DNA of 64,000 bases, from the NCBI RefSeq assembly GCF_001005085.2, contig NZ_LBMU02000077.1:1-64000 (forward strand), written 5' to 3'. Shown in pieces: positions 7,629 to 16,742 of this stretch (the stretch's first letter is position 1; every line of letters begins with the position of its first letter). The DNA comes from Streptomyces humi (lineage in GTDB: Bacteria; Actinomycetota; Actinomycetes; Streptomycetales; Streptomycetaceae). The translations under genes were made by a program, and so were the position numbers. The notes under the pieces are model-generated. The model was given only the letters and a program-made list of their open reading frames with translations, made no database searches and had not been told where the DNA came from.

Positions 7629-8207
7629 TCAGCGCACCGCCCGTACTCCGTCCAGGGCGATGGACATGACACGGTCGCGCTGGGCTTCGTCCTCGAAAGC
7701 CGTCGCCGTGATCCCCGAGACCATCCGCAGCAGGTCGCCGATCTCCATGTCGGTGCGGACCACGCCCGCCTTCTGGGCCCGTTCCAGCAGCGGGCCGCCC
7801 GCCGCGTACATCGAGTCCCGGCAGGCCGAGAAGATCTCCGACTCGTCGTTGAGCGCCTCGCGCACCGCCCGTTTGGTGACCATGTAGCCCGTGAAGCGGT
7901 CCAGCCAGGACGTCAGCGCCTCCCACGGCTCCTGTCCGGCCAGTTCCACGGCGGCCCGGCACAGAGTGTTGACCTCGTCCGCGTAGACGCTCTCGAAGAG
8001 GTCGCGACGGGTGGGGAAGTTCCGGTACAGGGTGCCGATCCCGACCCCCGCGCGGCGCGCCACGTCCTCCAGGGAGACGTCCGCGCCGTGCTCGGCGAAC
8101 GCCTCCCTGGCGGCCGTGATCAGCGCGTCGTAGTTGCGGGCCGCGTCCTTCCGGTGAGGTCTGCGGGACGCGACGATCTCACCGACCGGGAACGGGCTGT
8201 CCGTCAT
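7629..8207 (-). CDS. TetR-family repressor
   Basis: A 192-residue repressor. The N-terminal TetR helix-turn-helix is clear: ALITAAREAFAEHGADVSLE, then DVARRAGVGIGTLYRNFP. The remainder is the ligand-binding helical domain, beginning around TRRDLFESVYADEV. The start is the ATG at 8207 behind a GGGAGG ribosome site. It is divergent from a drug-type MFS exporter, and two near-identical dyads lie in the shared promoter region, so it almost certainly represses the exporter (and perhaps itself) until an effector binds. The effector is not known. Confidence 0.9.
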   Translation of the reverse strand: MTDSPFPVGEIVASRRPHRKDAARNYDALITAAREAFAEHGADVSLEDVARRAGVGIGTLYRNFPTRRDLFESVYADEVNTLCRAAVELAGQEPWEALTSWLDRFTGYMVTKRAVREALNDESEIFSACRDSMYAAGGPLLERAQKAGVVRTDMEIGDLLRMVSGITATAFEDEAQRDRVMSIALDGVRAVR

Positions 8208-8258
8208 TGCTTGCCTCCCGTGCGACAGGGGTGAACCGGAGGGGTTCCTCGACTTCGG

Positions 8259-8304
8259 TTGAAGCGGAGGGGTACCTCCGCTAGAGTGGAGGGGTACCTC
8301 CACT
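8259..8304 (+). promoter_or_regulatory. MFS promoter with two TetR operators
   Basis: A -35-like TTGAAG (8259-8264) and a -10-like TAGAGT (8282-8287) are separated by exactly 17 bp. Two perfect dyads overlie them: AGCGGAGG-GGTA-CCTCCGCT (8263-8282), which fills the spacer, and AGTGGAGG-GGTA-CCTCCACT (8285-8304), which covers the expected start site. Their centres are 22 bp apart. A degenerate third copy, CGGAGG-GGTT-CCTCGA, lies at 8237-8252. This is a textbook repression layout for the divergent TetR gene. Confidence 0.8.
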
Positions 8305-8412
8305 TTAGCAGTGCGGAGCGGCAGGGCCATGGCCGGACGCGACCTGTGCCCGCCCTCGCGCACGCTCCTCGACATCTCTCCCGTCTCCTTCCGATTTCGG
8401 AGAGGCTCCTTC

Positions 8413-9840
8413 ATGCCCCGGAAGTCCACCCGCCTCACCTTCGCGGTCCTCGCGACCGGTGCGGGCGTGTTCTCCATGCTCCAGTCACTGGTCGCGCCGG
8501 CCCTCCCGACCGTCCAGCACGCGATGCACACCTCGCAGTCCACCGCGACCTGGGTCATGACGGCGTACCTGCTGTCGGCCTCGGTCTTCACCCCCATACT
8601 CGGCCGGGTCGGCGACCTGACCGGCAAGAAGCGCAGCCTGGTCGCCGTCCTGGTCGCCGTCCTGGCGGGCTGTCTGCTCGCCGCCCTCGCCCCGAACATC
8701 GGTGTGCTGATCATCGCCCGGGTCGTCCAGGGTGTCGGCGGCGCCCTGTTCCCGCTCTCCTTCGGCATCATCCGGGACGAGTTCAGCCCGGCCGAGGTCA
8801 GCGGCAGCATCAGCAACCTGTCCGCGGTGATCGCGGCCGGCGGTGGCGTCGGCATCGTGGCCGCCGGCCCGATCGTCTCGGCGCTGGACTACCGGTGGCT
8901 GTTCTGGATCCCGGTCGCCGTCGTCGCCGTGACCGTCCTGATCGCCGCCCGCTACGTCCCCGAGTCGCCCAAGAGGGCCGTGGGCAGCGTCAGTTGGCTC
9001 GGCGCCGGGCTGCTCTCCGCGTGGCTGGTGGCGCTGCTGCTGCCGCTCAGCCAGGCCGGGCAGTGGGGATGGGGCTCGGCCAGGGTGCTCGGCCTGTTCG
9101 GCACGGCCGTGGTGCTGTTCACGGTCTGGCTGCTGACCGAGTCCCGGTCCGCGACCCCGCTGATCGACCTGCGCGTGATGCGGCTGCCGGCCGTCCGGAC
9201 CACCAACGCGGCGGCCCTGCTGTTCGGTGCGGGGATGTACGCGATCTGGTCCTTCCTGCCCGGCTTCGTCCAGACCCCGGGCACGGCCGGCTACGGCTTC
9301 GGCGCCACCGTCACCGAGTCCGGTCTGCTCCTGCTGCCGATGCTGATCGCCATGTTCCTCTCCGGCGTGGTCGGCGGCCGTCTCGAACCCCGCGTCGGCG
9401 CCAAGGCACAGCTCACCGCGGGTGCCGCGCTGGGCGCGCTGGCCTGCGGGTTCCTCACCCTGTGGCATGACGAGCGGTGGCAGATCGGTGTCGTCGCGGG
9501 GCTCTTCGGCCTCGGTATCGGGCTGGCCTTCGCCTCCATGGCCAACCTCATCGTCGGCAGCGTGCCGCCCGAGCAGACCGGCGCCGCGACCGGGATGAAC
9601 GCCAACATCCGCACCATCGGCGGCTCCATCGGCGCCGCGCTCACCAGCGTCCTGGTCACCGGCCGGCTCCAGTCCTCCGGACTGCCGTACGCCTCCGGGT
9701 ACACCCACGCCTGGGCCCTGCTCACCCTGTTCTGCCTCACGGCCGCCGGGGCCGCACTCCTCGTCCCGGTCCGCCGCACCGGCCGGGTCGCCGGTCCGGT
9801 GACGGACCGGACGGCGGCAGCACCCGTACGTGTGCGGTAG
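8413..9840 (+). CDS. MFS drug-efflux transporter (DHA2-like)
   Basis: A 475-residue membrane exporter with about 14 hydrophobic segments, as in the 14-TM DHA2 drug:proton antiporters. Family motifs include the loop GRVGDLTGKKRSL after TM2 (motif A) and the TM4 segment IARVVQGVGGALFPL. The ATG at 8413 is chosen because the first TM follows at once (LTFAVLATGAGVFSML); earlier in-frame codons fall in the promoter and operators. It is controlled by the divergent TetR repressor through the two dyads upstream. The substrate is unknown. Confidence 0.88.
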   Translation: MPRKSTRLTFAVLATGAGVFSMLQSLVAPALPTVQHAMHTSQSTATWVMTAYLLSASVFTPILGRVGDLTGKKRSLVAVLVAVLAGCLLAALAPNIGVLIIARVVQGVGGALFPLSFGIIRDEFSPAEVSGSISNLSAVIAAGGGVGIVAAGPIVSALDYRWLFWIPVAVVAVTVLIAARYVPESPKRAVGSVSWLGAGLLSAWLVALLLPLSQAGQWGWGSARVLGLFGTAVVLFTVWLLTESRSATPLIDLRVMRLPAVRTTNAAALLFGAGMYAIWSFLPGFVQTPGTAGYGFGATVTESGLLLLPMLIAMFLSGVVGGRLEPRVGAKAQLTAGAALGALACGFLTLWHDERWQIGVVAGLFGLGIGLAFASMANLIVGSVPPEQTGAATGMNANIRTIGGSIGAALTSVLVTGRLQSSGLPYASGYTHAWALLTLFCLTAAGAALLVPVRRTGRVAGPVTDRTAAAPVRVR

Positions 9841-9885
9841 TGTTGACCTGCGTGATCACGCGGAACCTCCCGCGTGACTCCGCAG

Positions 9886-9961
<76 letters not shown>

Positions 9962-9980
9962 TTACGAAGTCGCAGGTCAG

Positions 9981-10015
9981 GGGCCGTTTCAGAGGGGATC
10001 TGAAGTGGCCCTTTG
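9981..10015 (+). terminator. Hairpin after tRNA-Pro (island side)
   Basis: GGGCC (9981-9985) and TTCAGA (9988-9993) pair with TCTGAA (9999-10004) and GGCCC (10007-10011), followed by CTTTGAT. It probably terminates the tRNA transcript after integration. Confidence 0.6.
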
Positions 10016-10023
10016 ATCATTCC

Positions 10024-10043
10024 TGGGGACCATTTGGGGACCA
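10024..10043. repeat. Paired TGGGGACCA direct repeats near attL
   Basis: TGGGGACCA occurs at 10024-10032 and again at 10035-10043, 11 bp apart, about one helical turn. A similar pair lies near the other end of the island at 27053-27072. Their position suggests arm-type integrase sites; this is inference. Confidence 0.5.
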
Positions 10044-10064
10044 GGGTGCTTGACGGGGGCTGTG

Positions 10065-10091
10065 GCGCACCTTGACCCGGTCAAGGTGCGC
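10065..10091. promoter_or_regulatory. 27-bp perfect dyad inside the left end of the island
   Basis: GCGCACCTTGACC (10065-10077) and GGTCAAGGTGCGC (10079-10091) form 13-bp perfect arms around one base. The near-absent spacer favours a protein-binding dyad over an RNA terminator. It lies about 100 bp from attL, with no gene immediately adjacent. Confidence 0.5.
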
Positions 10092-10540
10092 TATGGAGCA
10101 GGTCGGTAAGGCGTAGAGCAGGCGGTTCGTGGAGTTGCCTCCCTGTTTCCGGTGATTCATCATGTGGAGTGCGTTGCCATCCTTGAAATCGACGGCGAGA
10201 ACTCCTGCTCATGGGGCGCCAGGTGTGCTGCAGTGATGCTGTTCAACGGGGCTTCTTCGACGAACGGGCTGAGCTCTGGCAGGGCAGGAGGGTAGACATC
10301 TCCTTGAAGTTGTCTACCTGGGGGCGCTGACCTGAGGCGATACGGTAACTTCCGTCTCTCGCCTGTACACACGAGCCTTTCGGTGTCTTTCAGAAGCGTC
10401 CCGCGTTACGCAGGCGATTCTCCCCAGGCGGTCCCAAGCGCTGTCCGTACTCCCGCGATCCTCCCAAGGGAGACCCTGCTTGCGAGCGCGGGCGACTTGG
10501 TGTCTGTACACGTCCGACAGTCCATAGTGGTTACGACGGG
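10092..10540. other. Left-end island spacer, no supported gene
   Basis: About 450 bp between the left-end dyad and the terminator of the LamG gene. Short ORFs on both strands lack ribosome sites and recognisable motifs. The only structure noted is an 8-bp inverted repeat, GGTAGACA (10291-10298) and TGTCTACC (10311-10318). Base composition is lower in GC than the chromosome around it, which suits a decayed mobile element. Confidence 0.5.
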
Positions 10541-10577
10541 TGAGCCCCGCTGCTCCTGGTGGGAGCGGCGGGGCTCA
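10541..10577 (-). terminator. Terminator of the LamG multidomain gene
   Basis: TGAGCCCCGCTGCTCC (10541-10556) pairs with GGAGCGGCGGGGCTCA (10562-10577) with one wobble, 12 bp past the stop codon of the large minus-strand gene. The GC-rich stem is typical of actinobacterial terminators. Confidence 0.7.
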
Positions 10578-10589
10578 TGGCCGGTGGGG

Positions 10590-13500
10590 TCAGTGCAGCG
10601 CGCCGACCTCCGTTGACGACAGCGTGCGCGGATAGACGTGGACGTCTGCCACGGAGCCCGGGAAGGCCAGGTATGGCGTCGTGGCCGAGGCGCTGTTGAC
10701 GCAGCCGCCGATGGTCAGAGGCATGGAGGAGTCGTATTGGGGGCTGAGGTTGGTGGCTGTTCCCACCAGGGTGCCGTTCTGGTAGAGGGCCATGTTGCCG
10801 GTGTTGGACCTTCCTGCGACCGGTGCGCGGAAGGCGGCGACGAGATGGGTCCAGGTACCGATCGGTGCGGAGTTGTTGTCTCCTTCCGCGGTGGGGAAGT
10901 CGGCGTTCTCGTCGTTGGTGGTGGTCGTCTGGAACATCCAGGCGCTGCTTGCCTTGTCGTAGGAAAGGTAGAACGCCTGGTGTTGGGTGGTGCCTTGGCA
11001 GACGGCGGTGGTGCCGAGAGCTGAGTTGATCTTCACCCATGCCGAGACGGTGTAGTCGCCGAGGGTGTTCACGGCGCTCTGCTTGCTCTTGAGGAAGCCC
11101 GTGTTCCCGTCGAAGGCGACGCTGCCGGCCATCCCGCTCGGTGTGTCTGTGCCGTAGGTGGCGCTGCCGGAGGCCGTGAGCGGGTTGAGGGTGGCGGTGT
11201 CAGTGCCGTTGGCGGCGAGCTTCCATTCGTCCTCGGGCATGCCGTTCTCCCAACCTGTTGGCACGATCACGCTGGTGGCGCTCGCTTGGCTCGATGCCAT
11301 GGCGTACGGGTAGGTGTGGACGTCTGCCACGGAGCCGGGGAAGGCGGCGTAGGGCGTGGTGGCATCGGGGCTGTTGACGCAGCCGCCGATGGTCAGGGGC
11401 ATGGAGGAGTCGTACTGCGGGGTGAGGTTGGTGGCGGTCCCCATCAGGGTGCCGTTCTGGTAGAGCGACATCACGCCCGTACCGGTGTCGCCGTCGACGG
11501 GGGCCGTGTAGGTGACGAGCAGGTGGGCCCAGGTGCCGATGGCGCCGGTGTTGCTGTCTCCTTCCGCGGTGGGGAAGTCGGCGTCGGCGTCATTGGTCGT
11601 GGTGGTTTGGAACATCCAGCCCTTGTTGCCGCTGTCGTAGCCGATGTAGAGGGCCTGGTGCTGGCTGGTTCCCTGGCAGATGGCGGTGGCGCCGACATCT
11701 GAGTTGATCTTGACCCAGGCGGAGATGGTGTAGTCACCGGAGGTGTCGACGGCGGTGTGGTCGCTTTCCAGCATTCCGGTGCTGCCGTCGAAGGACGCTG
11801 AGCCGGCGCCGGCGTTGACCGCGTTGGGGCCGCTGGAACTGAAGGTCGCGCCGCCGATCGTGGTGAGCGGGTTGTCCGTGTTGCTGTCGGTGCCGTCGGT
11901 GGCCAGTTCCCAGTCGTCCTCGGGGGTGTCGCTGCCGGTGGTGAGCGGGACGATCAGGTTCGGCGGGATGCCGACCACGGTGTTGGTGTCGTTGAGGTAC
12001 TGGCCGGCGAGGTCGGTGTAGTAGGCGTTGGACGGATTGCCGCCTGAGAGGTCGGCCGCTTTGACGGTCGGGGAGGTGGCGTTGCCGTCCGTGGACACGG
12101 CGGCGGCGAAGTCGATGACCTGAGTGGAGTTGTCGAGCAGGTAGCCGTTGACCAGCTCGCGCGCGGATTCCTGGGTTGCTGTGCCCGGGTGGGCGGCGGT
12201 GAAGGGCGGGATGGTGGCGAGGTAGACGGTGATGTTGGAGTACTGGGTGACTCCGGTCTGGCTGTCGTCGGTGTTGTACCAGGACAGCTGGCTGTTGAGG
12301 GAGGCCAGTCCGTTCTCCACGTTGGTGGCGCAGGTGTTGGCGTTGCTGGTGCAGTTGAGGAGGTCGGCGGCGCCGGTGGAGACGAGGACGGTGCGCACGT
12401 TGGCCTGGGCCAGCACGTTGCGGTCCACGGGGTTGAGTGCGTTTTCCGGGGTGGTGCTGTTGGTGTTCTGGGGCAGCAAGTTGTTGCTCAGGCTGGAGCT
12501 GTTGGTGCCCGCGTTGAGGACGCCGTAGTCGACGGAGTTGTCCCCGTTGGTGTCGTTGACCAGGGCATCGGTGATCGCATCGCTGAGATGGTACGGGCTG
12601 TTGCTGCCGGCTGCGGTATCGCCGTTGACGCTCTGGTCGCCGTAGAGGACGACCGAGCCGGTGGGGGCGGAGGTGGGGGTGGTGACGTCGATGCCCGCGA
12701 GGTAGGGCAGACCGGTGTAGGTGGTCTGTGTGTAGCTGGTGGCGGCGGTGTCACGGGTGTGGTTGGCGGTGTCGGTGCTGGTCCAGACGGGGGTCTGGGC
12801 CACGGCGTGGCCGGGGAGCGCGGACATGGAACCGTGCACCTGCAGGCTGACCAGGATGGTCGCCTGCTGTGTGACGGGCAGGGTCACCGGGTTGCTGGTG
12901 ACGTCACCACCTGCCGGGATGGTGACCGAGGGGGAGGAGGTGCCGAAGACCAGCGGGGTCGGGTCCGTGGCGGCCGTCGCGCCTCCCGCGGTGGTGTCCT
13001 GGAGTGCGACAGAGGCCGCGTCGAAGGTCACCGGTGTGGTGCCCATGGCGTTGGACAGGTGGATGCGTACGCCGTTGCCGTCGTCGGTACCGACACTGAC
13101 GTGCGCCGGGATGCGGAGCGTCTGTCCCCCGTTGAGGCCGGCGGCACTGCCGTTGGACAGCTGGACCTTGGCGGTGTCCTGGACCGAGGCCCACGTTCCG
13201 ACCCAGTGCTGGGCCGCTGTTCCGCCGCCGGTGAGGGCCATCGGCCGCAGGCCGAGCCCGAGGACGTGCAGGGTGGGCTGGCCTGCTTGGACGCCGTTGG
13301 TGAACAGCGGCAGGGTGATGCTGCTGATGACCGAGCCGGGGCATTGCAGCGGGACGCTGACGGCGTAGATTTTCGGGCCGGAACTCGGGCTGGTCTGCGT
13401 GTTGTTGCTGTGGTTTTCGTGGACCAGGCTGAGCGATGCCGCGGAGCCTGGGCCGGAGAGCCAGTCGGGCACGGTGTCGAGTTGGTAGGGCTGATCGAAT

Positions 13501-16500
13501 GGGTTGTTCTGGTCCACGCAGTTGTTCTTGGCGTAGGTGATGGTGCCGCCGGTGCCCTTGGCGGCGCCGCCGGTGGCGAAGGCGAGGAAGACCAGGGCGT
13601 CGCCGGTGTTCACGACTCCGCTGCCCGGCAGGGTGATGGTCTGGCCGGAGGCCAGCATGTTGTCGTACGTGCCGGTGCCGAACTTCGGCAGTGTGATGGT
13701 GGCGCCGTCCACGGTGACCGTCTTGTTGCTCTGCCAGCCCGAAGTGCTCGTCAGGTCGGCGGAGTTGATGCTGTTGCCGGAGCCGTCGGCGTCGGCCGTA
13801 CTGGTCGTGGTGGTGAAGGTGCTGGTGGCGGTGTTGTTCAGACAGCTGGTCGCGTCGTTGATCGCGCAGGTCAGTGCTGGGCCGAGGCGCAGTACGTCGA
13901 TGCCGGCCTGGTATCCAGCCGAACTGGGATTCTTGCCGGTCAAGGTGAGGGTCAGCGTGTGCACGCCCTGTCGGAGGGTGAGCAGTTGGCCGTTCGTGTC
14001 CTTGGGAATGCCCAGGTTGAGGAACTGGGTGGTGGTGTAGGAGTTGTAGGCGTCGAAGCCGCTGATCAGGGTGGACTGGGTACTCTGGCCCGCGTCCAGG
14101 ACCAGGTGGTAGATGCCGTAGTCCTTGCCCTTGGTGAGGTTGGCGCCGAAGCTCCAGGGGCCATCCTTGGGGATGTCAAAGCTGAAGGTGGCACTGTCAC
14201 CACTGACAACCTTCGACGTGGTGCTCTTGTTGCCGAGCATGGCCTGGTAGCCGTCGGCGAACTCGTAGCCGCTGAAGGCGGGTTGGCTGACCACCTGGCC
14301 ACCGGCACTCGTGCTCGTGGCCTTGGGCACGACGGTGGCGGTGCCGTCGGTGTTGGTCGCGGTCCAGCCACTGATCATCTTGTCGCCGTAGGCGTACGTC
14401 GGGGTGCTGGTCCCGGCGTAGAAGGCGTAGGCCGTCTGGGAGATGGACGTCGAGCCGGCCTGGTCCACTGCCTTGGCGTAGAGGGTGTGGGGTCCGGTCG
14501 AACCCGGGGCGAACGAGGGTGAGGCGCTGCCGTTGATGGCAGAGGTGCCGGTGCCGGGGCCGTTGTCGGATGTGGCGTAGTAGATGTTGCCCTTCGTGAT
14601 TTTCGTGCCCGCCGCCAGGTGGATGACTCCGCTGCTGGTGTACACCGTGTTGCTGAGGGTGGCGTCCAGAGAAAACAGGTAACCGGTGACGTTGTTGGTG
14701 TGGTTGTTGCCCAGGACGAAGGTCCCCTGGTCGCCGAAGGCGGCGCCGATCTGCTTGGCGGGGAACTGGCTTGAGGTCACCGCGGGCGCGGGCGGTGCGC
14801 TGGTGTCCACGGTGAAGGTCTGAGTCTTGGTCCAGATTCCGGAGCCGGTGCCGGCCCAGTAGCCCGCGGCGTTCTGTGCCGTGGCTTTCCAGGTGTACGT
14901 GCCGTCAGGCAGGCGTGGTGTCGTCCAGTCACTGCCGTTGGTGTTGTAGCGTGCACGTTTCTTGGAGTCCAGGTTGGGTCCGTAGCCCTGCCCCACGAGG
15001 GTGCCTGAGGAGTTGAAGACCTGGTAGTCGACGCGTACCAGTTCGCTGCCGCCTGCCAGGTCGGGGTTGACCGCGCGGGCGGACAGGGTCGGGGTGTGGG
15101 TGGTCGTCATCGTCTTGCCCGAGCTGACGATGGATGGCTTGATCGTGGGCGTTCCCGTGCCGTTCTTGAGTTTGGGCCGGTAGCTGTAGGTGACCGACAG
15201 GGTGGCGCCGCCGCCGTAGGCGAGCTGCTTCCACTGGTAGGGGTCGTTCATGTCGGGCGACTGGACCATCAGCGTCATGCTGCTCCAGCTGCCGCCCGCC
15301 GCGCTCTGTGCCCGGGAGGTGACATCGAAGTCCAGCGCTGGTGGGCTGACCCAGGAGTTGGCACCGTCGGTGACCGGGCAAGTGCCTGCCTCATGGCTCT
15401 TGGGATTGGTGGTGCCCAGTGAATCCGTGCGCACGGTCGGCTCGTGGCCCCAGTAGAGCGAGGATGATCCCCAGCCGGCGGGTCGGTCGGTGCCGTAGAC
15501 GGCGGCCGGGGTGTCCGAACAGGAAGCAGCGGAGAGCTGCTTGACGTACAGCGAGGCGTGGCTGACTACGGCGCCTTTGATGCCACTGGTGTTGATCTGG
15601 TAGTAGGTGCGGGCGCGCTCGCCGTTGCCGGGGGTGTTGTTGTCCCATCCCTCGCGGGCGTTGGTCGCGCCTGTGGTGGACGTCGAGTTGTAGACGTTCC
15701 AACCGTTGTCGGAGATCCGGGCCCAGTCCAGTTGGGAGGGCCTGCCGCTCCACTCCGGGTCGACATAAACCGGGTAAGTCGTGGTCTTGGCGGTGAGCAG
15801 GGACGTGTTCAGGCCGAGCAGCTGCCTGCCGGACTTGAGGGTCACATGGACCTGCGCGCGATGCCTGCCGACCTTGGCCGCCGCGGTGTGCTCGGCACGT
15901 GCCGCTGAGACGGTCGCGGTGCGGGCGCGGGCCGTGGCCCCTGTCTTCTGGCCTGTGCTGTCCCACATCAGCGCGGTGTCGCTGTGGAACACTGTCTTGC
16001 CGGTGTGCTCGTCGGTGGCCCGGGCGCCGCCGTTCGAGGTGGCGGCCAGCTTGAGGTTGGCCGAGGTGGTGTTGAGCGCGAGTCTTTGCAGTCGCGGATC
16101 AGCTGCGGCCTTGGAAGTCTTGATCACCAGGATCGAGGAGTAGCCGGAGGCGTCTGCGGTCAGCTGCAGGTCGACGCCGGGCAGTACCTCGGGATAGGTG
16201 GCCGTGTCCTTGGAGACAATTGGCTTCGGGAGTGTGCCCGGCCAGGAGAAGCCTAGTTTGTCCGCGCCATCGTGCATGGTGACCAGCGTGCTGGAGCCAC
16301 CGTCGGAGAAGGTCACGTGCGTGATGGCGGCTTTGGGGGCCCAGGTCCCGTCCGACTGCCGCAGCAGAGTGGTATCGATGGGGACCCATTTCCCTTGCTG
16401 CTGCACACGCTGGGGCATAGACGTATCGGTCCGGGTGAAGGTGCCGTCCGGGTTGGCCACCACCTGGGTCCCGGTGCCGGTGAGCTGACCGATGGTCACC

Positions 16501-16742
16501 GATTGGCCGGTCGCCTTCGCCTGCGCGGACGCCGACTCCGTGGGATTGAGCCGCGTGGCGGAGGACTCGGGGCGGTCGCTCGGCGACGCAGCCTGGCGTG
16601 ATGGCGTCGGCGCGCTGGTTGTGGCGTAGGCCGGTGCCGTGGCCGCCAGTGACCCGGCAGCCAGGGCACCGGCGACAACGATGGCGATCGGTCTCGACGT
16701 GGGGAGCCTGGACGCGCGCACGGTTTTGCGAGAAGCGGACAT
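10590..16742 (-). CDS. Secreted 2050-aa multidomain protein (DNRLRE-like, jelly-roll, degenerate SGNH, two LamG domains)
   Basis: A very large exported protein. Residues 1-41 are a signal peptide with an n-region rich in Arg, a hydrophobic core (IAIVVAGALAAGSLAA) and a probable AYA cleavage site. Residues about 60-320 resemble the N-terminal region common to secreted YD-repeat-associated proteins. Residues about 326-480 resemble a DNRLRE wall domain (VDPEWSGRPSQLDWARISDN). Residues about 786-960 look like a carbohydrate-binding jelly roll. Residues about 1177-1600 have an SGNH/GDSL-hydrolase layout, but the serine block reads YGDQSVNGD and block III reads STGAADLL, so catalytic residues seem lost. 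Two tandem LamG domains (about 1605-1820 and 1835-2050) are near-duplicates even at DNA level. It is divergent from the RHS toxin gene across a 339-bp intergenic region, so the two are probably functionally linked: it may be a surface adhesin or partner of the RHS shell. No catalytic role is claimed. Confidence 0.8.
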   Translation of the reverse strand: MSASRKTVRASRLPTSRPIAIVVAGALAAGSLAATAPAYATTSAPTPSRQAASPSDRPESSATRLNPTESASAQAKATGQSVTIGQLTGTGTQVVANPDGTFTRTDTSMPQRVQQQGKWVPIDTTLLRQSDGTWAPKAAITHVTFSDGGSSTLVTMHDGADKLGFSWPGTLPKPIVSKDTATYPEVLPGVDLQLTADASGYSSILVIKTSKAAADPRLQRLALNTTSANLKLAATSNGGARATDEHTGKTVFHSDTALMWDSTGQKTGATARARTATVSAARAEHTAAAKVGRHRAQVHVTLKSGRQLLGLNTSLLTAKTTTYPVYVDPEWSGRPSQLDWARISDNGWNVYNSTSTTGATNAREGWDNNTPGNGERARTYYQINTSGIKGAVVSHASLYVKQLSAASCSDTPAAVYGTDRPAGWGSSSLYWGHEPTVRTDSLGTTNPKSHEAGTCPVTDGANSWVSPPALDFDVTSRAQSAAGGSWSSMTLMVQSPDMNDPYQWKQLAYGGGATLSVTYSYRPKLKNGTGTPTIKPSIVSSGKTMTTTHTPTLSARAVNPDLAGGSELVRVDYQVFNSSGTLVGQGYGPNLDSKKRARYNTNGSDWTTPRLPDGTYTWKATAQNAAGYWAGTGSGIWTKTQTFTVDTSAPPAPAVTSSQFPAKQIGAAFGDQGTFVLGNNHTNNVTGYLFSLDATLSNTVYTSSGVIHLAAGTKITKGNIYYATSDNGPGTGTSAINGSASPSFAPGSTGPHTLYAKAVDQAGSTSISQTAYAFYAGTSTPTYAYGDKMISGWTATNTDGTATVVPKATSTSAGGQVVSQPAFSGYEFADGYQAMLGNKSTTSKVVSGDSATFSFDIPKDGPWSFGANLTKGKDYGIYHLVLDAGQSTQSTLISGFDAYNSYTTTQFLNLGIPKDTNGQLLTLRQGVHTLTLTLTGKNPSSAGYQAGIDVLRLGPALTCAINDATSCLNNTATSTFTTTTSTADADGSGNSINSADLTSTSGWQSNKTVTVDGATITLPKFGTGTYDNMLASGQTITLPGSGVVNTGDALVFLAFATGGAAKGTGGTITYAKNNCVDQNNPFDQPYQLDTVPDWLSGPGSAASLSLVHENHSNNTQTSPSSGPKIYAVSVPLQCPGSVISSITLPLFTNGVQAGQPTLHVLGLGLRPMALTGGGTAAQHWVGTWASVQDTAKVQLSNGSAAGLNGGQTLRIPAHVSVGTDDGNGVRIHLSNAMGTTPVTFDAASVALQDTTAGGATAATDPTPLVFGTSSPSVTIPAGGDVTSNPVTLPVTQQATILVSLQVHGSMSALPGHAVAQTPVWTSTDTANHTRDTAATSYTQTTYTGLPYLAGIDVTTPTSAPTGSVVLYGDQSVNGDTAAGSNSPYHLSDAITDALVNDTNGDNSVDYGVLNAGTNSSSLSNNLLPQNTNSTTPENALNPVDRNVLAQANVRTVLVSTGAADLLNCTSNANTCATNVENGLASLNSQLSWYNTDDSQTGVTQYSNITVYLATIPPFTAAHPGTATQESARELVNGYLLDNSTQVIDFAAAVSTDGNATSPTVKAADLSGGNPSNAYYTDLAGQYLNDTNTVVGIPPNLIVPLTTGSDTPEDDWELATDGTDSNTDNPLTTIGGATFSSSGPNAVNAGAGSASFDGSTGMLESDHTAVDTSGDYTISAWVKINSDVGATAICQGTSQHQALYIGYDSGNKGWMFQTTTTNDADADFPTAEGDSNTGAIGTWAHLLVTYTAPVDGDTGTGVMSLYQNGTLMGTATNLTPQYDSSMPLTIGGCVNSPDATTPYAAFPGSVADVHTYPYAMASSQASATSVIVPTGWENGMPEDEWKLAANGTDTATLNPLTASGSATYGTDTPSGMAGSVAFDGNTGFLKSKQSAVNTLGDYTVSAWVKINSALGTTAVCQGTTQHQAFYLSYDKASSAWMFQTTTTNDENADFPTAEGDNNSAPIGTWTHLVAAFRAPVAGRSNTGNMALYQNGTLVGTATNLSPQYDSSMPLTIGGCVNSASATTPYLAFPGSVADVHVYPRTLSSTEVGALH
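10640..11710 (-). repeat. Tandem LamG-domain duplication
   Basis: The segments about 10640-11030 and 11290-11700 are closely similar in DNA sequence; for example TCTGGTAGAG at 10776 recurs at 11457, and GACGCAGCCGCCGATGGTCA is shared exactly. Each encodes one LamG domain of the 2050-residue protein. The similarity points to a fairly recent intragenic duplication and could allow slippage or recombination. Confidence 0.75.

Noticed and set aside
10160..10616. Several ORFs of 65-77 codons in the left end of the island
   Set aside because: No ribosome sites, no motifs, and mutual overlap on both strands; treated as non-coding.
12189..14522. A 777-codon plus-strand ORF opposite the LamG protein
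   Set aside because: It is the antisense frame of a GC-rich coding gene; it is low-complexity Gly/Val-rich and has no recognisable domain, while the minus-strand frame has clear domains and a signal peptide.
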